From: Lachnospiraceae bacterium
Lineage (GTDB): Bacteria > Bacillota > Clostridia > Lachnospirales > Lachnospiraceae
Direction: 5' to 3'
Assembly: GCA_910575835.1 (NCBI GenBank)
Contig: CAJTGB010000006.1
Location: forward strand, 1 to 64,000
DNA: 64,000 nucleotides
Position 1 is the first letter of the stretch; every line of letters starts with the position of its first letter. Of the stretch, positions 50,273-59,104 are shown piece after piece. Made by a program: the position numbers and the translations under genes. A model generated the notes under the pieces. The model was not told the origin of the DNA. It saw only the letters and a list, made by a program, of their open reading frames with translations, and did no database searches.

Positions 50273-51955
50273 ATGCCGGAAGGAAAGCATAGTTATCTAT
50301 ATTATTTTTTATTCATCATCTTGATCGTATCCGGTATAGCCGGAGGCGGATATTTTTGCTGTGTATCGGCAGTGTTATCGATCGTTCTTATGATTATGGC
50401 AGTCTGTCTGCTGATACGTTCAGGTGAATTTTGGATTTCTTTTGACTGGAATCTTGCTGCGGTCGTAACTTTGACGCTGGGATATTTTCTTGCCGGTTTG
50501 TGGGCAGTTGATTCAGGAATGTCTTTAATGGGAGGAATTAAGTTCCTTCCGGTTTTGATATATTTTTTTGTTATGTGTCAGATGTTGGAGCAAAGAGAGC
50601 GATTGATACAGTCTTTGCCGGTTATGGGGAGCCTGATGACAGTATTCTCTTTTGCGTTGATGCAATTTCAGGCGTTTTCGGAATATGTTTCCGTTGCAGG
50701 AAGATTGGCCGGTTTCTTTCAGTATCCGAATACTTATGCACTGTTTATGTTAGTTTGCCTGTTGGTTTCCGTGTATCGGATTAGCATTAAGAAGACAGAT
50801 TGGATGATAGCGATCCATATACTGATTGCTTTGACGGGTATCTATCTGAGCGGAAGCCGGACGGTTATGGTGATGACGATAGTCGTATTCTTCATGCTGC
50901 TGATATTGAAGAAGGAATTGCGGAAATACAGTATATTATGCGTTGGGGGATTCGTAATTCTGGCGGCTGTCCTGGCTTTTGGAGGATACGGCAAAGGGAT
51001 TTATGACCGTCTGCTGTCTATGGGAGGAAATGCCAGTACATTCTGGGGCAGGCTTTTGTATGACAGGGATGCGATAAAAATGATCGTTACCCATCCTTTT
51101 GGAATGGGATATTACGGTTATTATTTTGTACAGCAGGAAATGCAGACAGGGGTATATTCTGTCGTAAGTGTTCACAATGAATTTTTACAGATTATGCTGG
51201 ATATCGGAATTGTTCCTGCCTTACTTATATATGGCGCAGTCATCCGTTCCCTTCTGTCTGAAAATACATCTGAAAGGGACAGAGTCATCCTGGCGGTTAT
51301 GCTGCTGCACAGCCTGTTTGACTACGATTTTCAATTTTTGATGATGTGTTTTGTGCTGCTGTTGTTTCTGGATATACGAAATGTTAAGAAGATAAAGATA
51401 TCCATACTGACGAAGATAGCGGCAGGATTATCTATGATTGTAATCGCGGTGTTATCGGTTATAGCCGGCGCTTCGGATTATTTCTATATCAAAGGAGAAC
51501 CGGAACAGGCAATTCGGTTTTACGGCGGTAATACGATGGCAAAGATCGAACTTCTGAATATGTCGGAAGGCCCGGAGGAGATGGAGAAGAGGGCGGATTC
51601 CATCTTGGAGGGAAACAGTCATGTTTCGGTTGCTTATAGTGCAAAGGCACGGGCAGCATTTTCGCAGGGAGATGTAGAAGCGTTTGTCAGATATAAGCTT
51701 ACGGCGATACGTTTAGCGCCGTATCAGTATGAGGAGTATGTGGACTACCTGAATTCTCTGGCTTACTGCGCAGAGCTTTATAAGCAGGCTAATGATATGG
51801 ACAGCGCCAGATTTTGCGCGGAACGTGCAGCGGAGATACCGCATATGTTAGAGAATGCTAAGGAAGGGACGAGCCGTCTTGGGTGGAAGATCAATGACCA
51901 GCCGGAAGTGACGCTGTCCAGGGAGGACTTGAAGCTGATTGAAGAGATGAGATAA
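50273..51955 (+). CDS. O-antigen ligase/polymerase-like membrane protein
   Basis: A 560-residue protein with about 11-12 transmembrane helices and a Wzy_C-type core (GRLAGFFQYPNTYALFMLVCLLVSVYRI, TGIYLSGSRTVMVMTIVVFFMLLIL, and GRLLYDRDAIKMIVTHPFGMGYYGYYFVQQE with HNEFLQIMLDIGIVPALLI). A soluble C-terminal region (about 430-560) is helical and TPR-like. It presumably handles a lipid-linked glycan for the cell surface. The start at 50273 has AAGGAGG seven bases upstream. It stands alone, with shared-type promoter B. Confidence 0.85.
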   Translation: MPEGKHSYLYYFLFIILIVSGIAGGGYFCCVSAVLSIVLMIMAVCLLIRSGEFWISFDWNLAAVVTLTLGYFLAGLWAVDSGMSLMGGIKFLPVLIYFFVMCQMLEQRERLIQSLPVMGSLMTVFSFALMQFQAFSEYVSVAGRLAGFFQYPNTYALFMLVCLLVSVYRISIKKTDWMIAIHILIALTGIYLSGSRTVMVMTIVVFFMLLILKKELRKYSILCVGGFVILAAVLAFGGYGKGIYDRLLSMGGNASTFWGRLLYDRDAIKMIVTHPFGMGYYGYYFVQQEMQTGVYSVVSVHNEFLQIMLDIGIVPALLIYGAVIRSLLSENTSERDRVILAVMLLHSLFDYDFQFLMMCFVLLLFLDIRNVKKIKISILTKIAAGLSMIVIAVLSVIAGASDYFYIKGEPEQAIRFYGGNTMAKIELLNMSEGPEEMEKRADSILEGNSHVSVAYSAKARAAFSQGDVEAFVRYKLTAIRLAPYQYEEYVDYLNSLAYCAELYKQANDMDSARFCAERAAEIPHMLENAKEGTSRLGWKINDQPEVTLSREDLKLIEEMR

Positions 51956-52063
51956 CAGGGCAGCTTGACTGGAACGTTATGTTTGTCAGAACTATTATAC
52001 CCTAATGTATTATGGTGTGTCCTTGGGTATAGATATATGGACATATATAAATATAAGAAATAA

Positions 52064-52107
52064 TTGCAGAATAATAAAATATATCGTATAATAATAACGA
52101 TATAACG
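52064..52107 (+). promoter_or_regulatory. Shared-type promoter C (receptor kinase operon)
   Basis: TTGCAG (52064-52069), 17-bp spacer, TATAAT (52087-52092), within ATTGCA-N16-CGTATAATAATAAC, then ACGATATAACGAATT. The small membrane gene starts 55 bp downstream. Confidence 0.85.
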
Positions 52108-52146
52108 AATTAAAGGAATAACATAATTTCAGAAAGGATTTGAAGA

Positions 52147-52305
52147 ATGGGTTGGCTGACGAATGAGATCTTATTTTATGGAGGAATCATCGTTGCGGGA
52201 GGTTCACTGATAATGGCAATGATATATCTCGTTGTTTCGCATATTCGGAAAATCCGTATAAATATCTGGTTGGACGAAGAATACGGAAATAATGAATTTT
52301 TATAA
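52147..52305 (+). CDS. Small membrane protein preceding the receptor kinase
   Basis: 52 residues (MGWLTNEILFYGGIIVAGGS...) with one transmembrane helix (about 10-33) and a cytoplasmic tail (RKIRINIWLDEEYGNNEFL). AAAGGA lies about 11 bases before the ATG. It is the first gene after promoter C and ends 17 bp before the kinase gene, so the two are probably co-expressed. I do not recognise it. Confidence 0.7.
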   Translation: MGWLTNEILFYGGIIVAGGSLIMAMIYLVVSHIRKIRINIWLDEEYGNNEFL

Positions 52306-52322
52306 GAAAGTGAAAGATTGGT

Positions 52323-55295
52323 ATGTCACAGATTATTGCTTCAACATATGAAATAATTAAGAGATTGGGTGCAGGCGGAGGCGGTAATGTCTATCTTGCA
52401 CAGCATTTGCGCCTGAAAAAGAAGGTAGTATTAAAGATCGACAAGCGTAAGCTGTCTGCCAGTAAGGAATTTCTGCGGCGCGAAGTTGATATTTTGAAGG
52501 AATTAAGCCATCCATATATTCCAAGGGTATATGATTTCTTCGTGGAAGGAGAAGAAGTCTGTACGGTAATGGACTATATTGAGGGAGAGAGTCTTGATAA
52601 GGCATTAAAGAGAGGCGTGAGATTCTCCCAGGCTCAGGTGATCGGATGGGCATGCCAGCTTCTTGATGCACTCTGCTATCTGCACAGTCCGGTACACGGA
52701 CATCCGCCGAAGGGATTTGTCCACAGTGATATCAAGCCGGCGAATCTTATGCTTGCGCCGAAGGGTAATATCTGCCTGATAGATTTTAATATTGCGCTTG
52801 CCCTTGGCGAAGAAGGTGTGATCGGATGCAGCGCAGGATATGCGTCGCCGGAGCATTATGGGCTTGATTTTTCGTCTAAATATGAGGAAGAGGACGACAG
52901 GCGGACAGATGAGCGCATAATGAATGCGGGCGGTACGGATGATACGGATCTGACGATGACTGTGGTATCGGAGAATGATGCCCTGACGGTGACGGTGGCG
53001 GGAGATAATGCGGATCCGGTAAATATACGGTGGACGTCAAGAGATAAGGGGTCTTTTAGTATGTCAGGATCCGTAAGTTCTTCACGGAAGAGGATGGTAA
53101 CGCCGGATGTTCGTTCAGATATATATGGTGTTGGTGCTACATTGTATCACCTGCTCAGCGGGAAACGGCCGTCCAGAAATGCGAAAGAAGTTGTCCGGTT
53201 ATCAGATGATCTATTTAATCCTCAGCTCGTTAAGATCATTACCAAGGCCATGGATCCGAACCCGGATCTGAGATATCAGAATGCCAGGGAGATGCTGCAG
53301 GATTTTCAGAATCTTCGGGTCAATGATCCTCGCATGCGCAGATGGAGAAAGCATCGGCGAATAGCGGCTGCCGTGTTTCCGGTAATGTTTCTTGCGGGAG
53401 GTCTTGCGGCATTCGCTGGGTTAAAGGGCATGCAGATGACGGAGAGCTGGCTGAAGCTTACGGAATATGCACAGTCGGCTTTGGACAAAGGGGATGTGGA
53501 AGATGCGATTGATTATTCAATAAAGGTGTTGTCAGAGTCTTCCGGCCGGTTTGTGCCGGAGCATATACCCGGAGTACAGAAAGTGCTCACAGAAGCGGTT
53601 GGGGCATATGACTTGTCAGATGGATACAAAACATATAAGACGAAAGAACTGCCGTCAGCGCCTCATTACATAGCAACTGCACCGGACGGAAAAAGCGCCG
53701 CCGCTCTGTGCGGGCAGAAAGTGGTCGTCTTTGATACGGTCAGCGCGAAGACAGCGGCAGAACTGCCGGCGGGTGAATCTTCCATATCACAGATACGATA
53801 TCTGGATGAACATACGATCCTGTATGACGGACAAGACGGCATGACAGCCTACGATATCAGGGAAGAACGTGAACTATGGACAGGAGGCGCCGCTTCATCT
53901 ATCTGTGTATCCGGTGACGGGAAGACTGCGGCGGGAATCTGTGAGGGAGATACATTTGCAGCGGTATATGATACGAAGACAGGAGCAGTGAGATACAAGG
54001 TTGATTTTGCCGGGAAAAGCCAGAATATCGGTATCAAGGATAATCTGTTTGCTTTGAATGAAGACGGCTCATTGCTGGGAGTCAGCTTCCGGGATGGGTC
54101 ATTTAAGATCTATATGCTTGGATATTCCGGGACAGATGATTTTGAGGGAGAGGATGATCAGAGGTGCTGTAATGAATTGACGGTATTCGGTGCAGATTCG
54201 GGGTATACACGTTTTGAAGGCGGGTTTTGCGGCCAATATCTTGCGTTTGCCGCATCCGGTGAGGAAAAGGCGGTATTTGCGGTGATTGATGCGGCAAAGG
54301 GAGAAGAATGCGGAGGATTCCAGGGGGAGACTGATTTTAGAGTGCAGGCGGATGAGAATGGAATCTATGTCCAGTCGGATCATATTCTGGTGAAGGTAGA
54401 TCCGGTTACGGGGGAACAGGCGCCGCTGGTTACTATGGATGAGAATATCTTACGTTTTGTAAGGGATGAAGCATATACGCTTGCGACTTCGGAAGATGGG
54501 ATATACTTTTTTGACAAGGATGCGCGGATGACTTCTCACTATAGAAAAGAATACTTAAGCGACCTCATTGGCATAGCCGGCGGTACGGCTGTAATCGGAA
54601 GTATGGACAGGCCGGCAATCAGGATTATGAAGTATGAAGAGAATTCCGAAACGGAGATATTTACCTATGATCCGGGTTATCAGCATGACGAGGCAAGGAT
54701 CAGCGCAGACAGGCAGACGGTGATGCTGTTCTCTTACCGTCAGTTCCGAATCTATGATAAAGCAGGAAAGCTGGTCAAAGAAACGGATATTCCAGAGGCA
54801 GACCGGGTAATTGATCAGCAGTTTATCCGTGATGGGAAAGAATCCTGGCTGGAGGTGATATATGACAATGGGAAAGAGGATGTCTATTCGGCGAGTGACG
54901 GGAGTCTTCTGCGGGAAGGCTATGACAGGAAAAGAAATATAAGTAATGGGCTGGATGAGGAATTTGTAATCGGTGATCTTCGTATTGAATCACCTTTGCA
55001 CGGGACGCCGGCGGTATATGATGCGAAGACAGGAAGGGAAGTTGCCAGGCTTAAGAAGGACACATATCTTACTGATGTGACACAGGCAGGCGATTATCTG
55101 GCTGCGCGGTATAGGGAAGCGAGCGGGATTGTTTTTGGGCAATTGATGGATAACAACTGTGAGGTATTGGCGGAATTGCCGTATCTTTGTGATGTGGACA
55201 AAGATGCGTTGATCTTTGATTATCCGGCGGGAAGCATACGGGAATCGAAGATCTATGAGCTGGAGGAAATTGTTGAGATGAGTGAAGCATATTAA
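52323..55295 (+). CDS. Receptor Ser/Thr protein kinase with extracellular beta-propeller-like domain
   Basis: A 990-residue Hanks-type kinase. The kinase domain (about 8-335) has the Gly loop GAGGGGNVYL (17-26), catalytic Lys38 (VVLKID), catalytic loop HSDIKPANLML (about 134-144), DFN in place of DFG (LIDFNIAL), and GYASPEHYG. An insertion of about 75 residues, rich in Thr/Asp/Ser, follows and precedes VRSDIYGVGATLYHLLSGKRP. One transmembrane helix at about 344-366 leads to a roughly 600-residue outer domain of beta repeats (ITAPDGKSAAAL, ICVSGDGKTAAGI, LFALNEDGSLLGVSF) like WD40/PQQ propellers. It probably signals an extracellular cue, perhaps to the neighbouring Tad locus. Confidence 0.88.
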   Translation: MSQIIASTYEIIKRLGAGGGGNVYLAQHLRLKKKVVLKIDKRKLSASKEFLRREVDILKELSHPYIPRVYDFFVEGEEVCTVMDYIEGESLDKALKRGVRFSQAQVIGWACQLLDALCYLHSPVHGHPPKGFVHSDIKPANLMLAPKGNICLIDFNIALALGEEGVIGCSAGYASPEHYGLDFSSKYEEEDDRRTDERIMNAGGTDDTDLTMTVVSENDALTVTVAGDNADPVNIRWTSRDKGSFSMSGSVSSSRKRMVTPDVRSDIYGVGATLYHLLSGKRPSRNAKEVVRLSDDLFNPQLVKIITKAMDPNPDLRYQNAREMLQDFQNLRVNDPRMRRWRKHRRIAAAVFPVMFLAGGLAAFAGLKGMQMTESWLKLTEYAQSALDKGDVEDAIDYSIKVLSESSGRFVPEHIPGVQKVLTEAVGAYDLSDGYKTYKTKELPSAPHYIATAPDGKSAAALCGQKVVVFDTVSAKTAAELPAGESSISQIRYLDEHTILYDGQDGMTAYDIREERELWTGGAASSICVSGDGKTAAGICEGDTFAAVYDTKTGAVRYKVDFAGKSQNIGIKDNLFALNEDGSLLGVSFRDGSFKIYMLGYSGTDDFEGEDDQRCCNELTVFGADSGYTRFEGGFCGQYLAFAASGEEKAVFAVIDAAKGEECGGFQGETDFRVQADENGIYVQSDHILVKVDPVTGEQAPLVTMDENILRFVRDEAYTLATSEDGIYFFDKDARMTSHYRKEYLSDLIGIAGGTAVIGSMDRPAIRIMKYEENSETEIFTYDPGYQHDEARISADRQTVMLFSYRQFRIYDKAGKLVKETDIPEADRVIDQQFIRDGKESWLEVIYDNGKEDVYSASDGSLLREGYDRKRNISNGLDEEFVIGDLRIESPLHGTPAVYDAKTGREVARLKKDTYLTDVTQAGDYLAARYREASGIVFGQLMDNNCEVLAELPYLCDVDKDALIFDYPAGSIRESKIYELEEIVEMSEAY

Positions 55296-55337
55296 CTGTC
55301 CGCAACAGTTCGGCCAAGCCGTCCTGGTACTGTTATT

Positions 55338-55463
55338 CTGCAAGGTGGCAGAATGGAGCGATATGTTATCTTGATTTATTCGGTTATATTGATTGGATAA
55401 AATATTTGATAAGACATATCATTGTCAGAAGTTGCAGGTATTACTGCGGTTTCCACCTTGCAG
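55338..55463. repeat. 126-bp nested inverted-repeat element
   Basis: CTGCAAGGTGG (55338-55348) is the exact reverse complement of 55453-55463. Inside, GATATGTTATC pairs with GATAAGACATATC apart from a bulge. It lies between the kinase gene and the convergent XRE gene and could be a bidirectional terminator or a miniature element. Confidence 0.6.
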
Positions 55464-55475
55464 ATTGAAAGAATA

Positions 55476-55781
55476 TTATAGAAGTTTTAGAAAATGAACT
55501 AATGCTTCATACTGTTCAGAATTCAGCTTTGCGGCGTGATAGAGCAATTGACGCTGCTGGTCGGTGAGGAGGGTGGTATTATCGTCATCCTCCAGGAAAA
55601 ATTGAGATAAGGTGATTCCAAATGCATCACAGATTTTGCCGAGAGAAGTAATGGAAGGAAGCATATTCTTGCGGTACCATGAAGAAATTGTTGATTGTGT
55701 GAGTCCGGATTCTTCTGCCAGTTGGTATTCTGACCAATTGCGTTCCAGACGGAATTGCGTGATTTTGTCTAATATGTCCAT
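55476..55781 (-). CDS. XRE-family helix-turn-helix regulator
   Basis: A 101-residue protein. The HTH (about 8-62) is ITQFRLERNWSEYQLAEESGLTQSTISSWYRKNMLPSITSLGKICDAFGITLSQFF; the C-terminal part is helical (LLTDQQRQLLYHAAKLNSEQYEALVHFLKLL). It is divergent from the Tad locus and convergent with the kinase gene. It is a candidate regulator of the shared-type promoters nearby, but there is no direct evidence. Confidence 0.9.
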   Translation of the reverse strand: MDILDKITQFRLERNWSEYQLAEESGLTQSTISSWYRKNMLPSITSLGKICDAFGITLSQFFLEDDDNTTLLTDQQRQLLYHAAKLNSEQYEALVHFLKLL

Positions 55782-55844
55782 AATAGGGTATCACCTCCAA
55801 AAATGAATGTTGTCAGTATTTGTTAATTATAAGGGGAATTAGTA

Positions 55845-55888
55845 TTGCAACTTACTTCGGTAAAACGTATAATAATAACTACAATAAA
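55845..55888 (+). promoter_or_regulatory. Shared-type promoter D (Tad locus)
   Basis: TTGCAA (55845-55850), 17-bp spacer, TATAAT (55868-55873), within ATTGCA-N16-CGTATAATAATAAC. The downstream box is less conserved than in A-C (actacaataaat). The first Tad gene starts at 55909. Confidence 0.85.
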
Positions 55889-55908
55889 TATTAAGAAGAA
55901 GGAATACA

Positions 55909-56964
55909 ATGAAGATAAAGGTGGCTATTTTAGATCCTAATATAGAGTTTATGAATAGACTTGCAAAAATATTCCAGCAAAAATATGCGGATCGAGTTAA
56001 TTTGTCTATATTTTCAAGTCCTGGTTCTCTATACCAGAGCTTAAGTGAAGATCGTGCAGATCTTGTATTGTTTGACCAGTCAATAAAGATAGAAAATGAA
56101 AGAATTCCGAATGGGGTTGCAGCAGGCTACTTAAGCGCTATGACAGACGTCGGTACGATCGACGGCATCCCTGCGATCTGTAAATATCAAAAGGCAGAAG
56201 AAATATATAAGATGATGCTGAATTTATATGCGGAAGAAGCAGCAGAAGTAAAGATGAAAAAGAATGATTCAGATACAAGAATGGTTCTTTTTACTTCTGT
56301 TCAGGGAGGAAGCGGTACATCAACGGCGGCAGCGGCATACGCGCTGAGGACGAGCTCCGGGAAGAAAGTATTCTATCTTAATCTGGAGAAATTCGGGGAT
56401 TCTGACATGTATTTCAAGGGTGAAGGAAAACTGAGTTTTTCAGACGTGATCTATACATTGAAGAGCAGAAAAGGGAATTTATCGATCAAGCTTGAAAGCG
56501 TACTGCAGACGGATCCGGCAGGAGTTGATTTCTTTCATACATGCAGAAATGCCTATGATATGTTCGAGCTGACAGATGATGAGATACAGCCGTTGATACG
56601 GGAAATAGCGCAGCTTGGCAGATATAAGGAGATCATTGCGGATATTTCAGGGGATATGACAGAGCGGATGATTATGCTGATGAGAGACTATGCAGACAAG
56701 ATCGTGTATGTGGCGGACGGCGGACAGACCGGGAATATGAAGTTTGAGAAATTCTGCGAGACGGTTCATGTGATTGAAAAAAGGCAGAATATCAGTATTC
56801 TGGATAAAACCTGTCTTCTCTATAATCGGTTTAGTTCTAAGAGTGGTGTACAGCTTACGGCAGCGGCGGTTCCGGTTTTAGGCGGAATTCACCAGATCTC
56901 GGGGCTTAACGGAAGAGAATTGTCTGAAAAAATTGCACAGATGGATGTGCTTGGCCGTATATAA
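55909..56964 (+). CDS. CpaE/TadZ-like pilus assembly protein
   Basis: A 351-residue protein. An N-terminal receiver-like domain (1-115: VAILDPNIEFMNRLAKIF, ADLVLFDQSIKI) lacks a full acidic pocket. A MinD/ParA-like ATPase domain follows, whose P-loop reads SVQGGSGTSTAAAAYAL: the Lys and Thr of GKT are replaced by Thr-Ser, so nucleotide hydrolysis may be impaired. CpaE/TadZ proteins place the Tad secretion machine in the cell. First gene of the tad operon, behind promoter D. Confidence 0.87.
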   Translation: MKIKVAILDPNIEFMNRLAKIFQQKYADRVNLSIFSSPGSLYQSLSEDRADLVLFDQSIKIENERIPNGVAAGYLSAMTDVGTIDGIPAICKYQKAEEIYKMMLNLYAEEAAEVKMKKNDSDTRMVLFTSVQGGSGTSTAAAAYALRTSSGKKVFYLNLEKFGDSDMYFKGEGKLSFSDVIYTLKSRKGNLSIKLESVLQTDPAGVDFFHTCRNAYDMFELTDDEIQPLIREIAQLGRYKEIIADISGDMTERMIMLMRDYADKIVYVADGGQTGNMKFEKFCETVHVIEKRQNISILDKTCLLYNRFSSKSGVQLTAAAVPVLGGIHQISGLNGRELSEKIAQMDVLGRI

Positions 56965-57023
56965 AGCTGCAGATTTTGAAGCTTGGTATCAGCGGGCCGG
57001 CGTATCAATATTGGGAGAGGCGG

Positions 57024-58262
57024 ATGACGGAGGAGAAAAAATCTGACATTGTAAAGGATTTAAAGAAAAAACTTTTTGATAAATATGATCTGAATCTTAT
57101 TGAGGATGACGTGCTGGAAGATATAATCAGACATCTGCTGATCGAAGAGATCCGGGATGAGTATGTCACGATTGAAGAACGGATAGATATCACGGAACGC
57201 GTGTATGATTCTATCCGCGGGTTTGGGATTCTGGATTCTATTATGAAGGATGAGAAGATCACAGAGATTATGATCAACGGGCCGAATGAGATATTTGTAG
57301 AGAAAAAGGGCAGCACATATAAACTGGATCAAACATTTGATGATGAGAGACAATTAGAAGATATTATTCAGAAGATCGTCGGACAGGCGGGCAGAGAGGT
57401 TAATCAGGCGAATCCTATCGTAGATACGAGATTGCCGAATGGTTCCCGTGTCAATGTTGTGCTTCCGCCGATATCACTGAACGGCGCGACGGTAACGATC
57501 CGAAAGTTTTCGAAGTCTCCTATGACGATTCAGCAATTGCTGATATATGGTTCGATCACGCCGGAAGTGGCGCATGTATTGGAGCTTCTCGTCAAAGCGA
57601 AGTATAACATCTTCATCTCAGGGGGAACCGGATCGGGAAAGACTACTTTTTTGAATGCAGTATCACACTTCATTCCGCATGATGAACGCGTTATTACAAT
57701 AGAAGATTCAGCGGAGCTTCAGATCGAAGGGATCGACAATCTGGTGAGAATGGAAACAAGGAATGCGAATGCGTCAGGAAGCGGTGCGGTAACGATCCGA
57801 GATCTGATCAAATCCTCTCTGCGTATGAGACCGGAGCGGATCATAGTAGGCGAGGTGCGGGGCGGCGAGGCGTTAGATATGCTCCAGGCAATGAATACAG
57901 GACATGACGGTTCCTTAAGCACTGGCCATGCCAACAGCACGAGGGATATGTTAAGCCGGTTAGAAACAATGGTGCTCCAAGGTTCCGAAGGACTCCCGCT
58001 TGAAGCGATCAGGCAGCAGATCGCGTCCGCGGTGGATATCATCATTCATCTGTCAAGGCTTCGGGATAAGACAAGAAAAACTATAGAGATCAGCGAGATC
58101 CTGGGATATGAAGACGGTAAGATCAAGGTGAATCCGATCTACCGGTTTGCGGAGGATGAGAATTCTACTATGGAAAAAGTATCCGGGAAGCTTATGCGCA
58201 CCGACAATCCGTTTAAAAATGATTCTAAGCTGAAAATGTCAGGAATTAACGAGGTTATCTGA
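57024..58262 (+). CDS. CpaF/TadA-type secretion ATPase
   Basis: A 412-residue hexameric type II/IV secretion ATPase powering Tad pilus assembly. Motifs: IRGFGILDSIMKDEKITEIMINGPNEIFVEKKG (N-terminal domain), IVDTRLPNGSRVNVVLPPISLNGATVTIRKF, Walker A FISGGTGSGKTTFLNAV, Asp box VITIEDSAELQI, Walker B RIIVGEVRGGEALDMLQAMNTGHDGSLSTGHANS. The start at 57024 (MTEEKKSDIV) has GGGAGAGG upstream; a TTG 48 bases earlier is less likely. Confidence 0.96.
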   Translation: MTEEKKSDIVKDLKKKLFDKYDLNLIEDDVLEDIIRHLLIEEIRDEYVTIEERIDITERVYDSIRGFGILDSIMKDEKITEIMINGPNEIFVEKKGSTYKLDQTFDDERQLEDIIQKIVGQAGREVNQANPIVDTRLPNGSRVNVVLPPISLNGATVTIRKFSKSPMTIQQLLIYGSITPEVAHVLELLVKAKYNIFISGGTGSGKTTFLNAVSHFIPHDERVITIEDSAELQIEGIDNLVRMETRNANASGSGAVTIRDLIKSSLRMRPERIIVGEVRGGEALDMLQAMNTGHDGSLSTGHANSTRDMLSRLETMVLQGSEGLPLEAIRQQIASAVDIIIHLSRLRDKTRKTIEISEILGYEDGKIKVNPIYRFAEDENSTMEKVSGKLMRTDNPFKNDSKLKMSGINEVI

Positions 58263-58264
58263 AT

Positions 58265-59065
58265 ATGGCGTTGAAAAAGAAGAAAAAAACAGAAGAATAT
58301 GTGGAAAACCGAGGAATAATGGGCAATGGGAAGGATTACCATGTCTATCATATGACTAAGCCGGATGTTATGACAGCATGGGCGCTGGGATTCGCGGCTG
58401 CGTCGATCGTATTGTTTGCATTTTTTAACAGCCCCGTGTTATCGGTGGTCGGAGGAATCCTATGTGCGAAGATACTGCCGAAGTATTACCGGGAATTTAA
58501 GAAGAAAAAGCAGTTAAATGAATTGCGTGCACAGTTCAAGGACTTGCTGGAGTCTTTAACTTCATCGTATTCTGCCGGGCAGAATACGGTGGAAGCATTT
58601 GGCGACGCAGTAAGCGATATGATGTCCATATACGGAGAAGAAGCGGACATCGTACAGGAAGTCAGGATTATAAGCACCGGGTTAAAACACAATGTTAATA
58701 TAGAAGAGCTTTTGAAGGATTTCGCTGCACGGAGCAGCCTGGATGATGTGATGAGCTTTGCCAATGTATTTGAGATCTGTAACAGGCAGGGAAGTGATCT
58801 TAAGAGGATTGTGTCGGATACCAGAGAGATTATTAATGACAAGATTGAGGTCGAGATGGAGATTGAGACTATGATCGCAGGTTCCAAGAATGAGTTGAAT
58901 ATTATGATGATTATGCCGGTTATCGTTGTGGTGATGATGAAAGGCTTAGGAAGCGGAATGGCAGGATCCAATAGTCTTGCAGCGGTTCTTGTGAAGATGG
59001 TCTGCATAGGGATATTTGCACTGGCATATGTGATGGGAAGAAAAATTATAGACATCAAGATATAA
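58265..59065 (+). CDS. TadB-like type II secretion F membrane protein
   Basis: A 266-residue platform protein with membrane helices near 40-75 and 205-260 and the GspF domain between (LRAQFKDLLESLTSSYSAGQNTVEAFGDAVSDMM, FANVFEICNRQGSDLKRIVSDTREIINDKIEVEMEIETMIAGSKNELNIM). It forms the inner-membrane base of the pilus with TadC. Two bases separate it from tadA. Confidence 0.92.
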   Translation: MALKKKKKTEEYVENRGIMGNGKDYHVYHMTKPDVMTAWALGFAAASIVLFAFFNSPVLSVVGGILCAKILPKYYREFKKKKQLNELRAQFKDLLESLTSSYSAGQNTVEAFGDAVSDMMSIYGEEADIVQEVRIISTGLKHNVNIEELLKDFAARSSLDDVMSFANVFEICNRQGSDLKRIVSDTREIINDKIEVEMEIETMIAGSKNELNIMMIMPVIVVVMMKGLGSGMAGSNSLAAVLVKMVCIGIFALAYVMGRKIIDIKI

Positions 59066-59104
59066 GAAAGTGATTCGTATACGGTTCATAAGGTGGAGTG
59101 AGGG

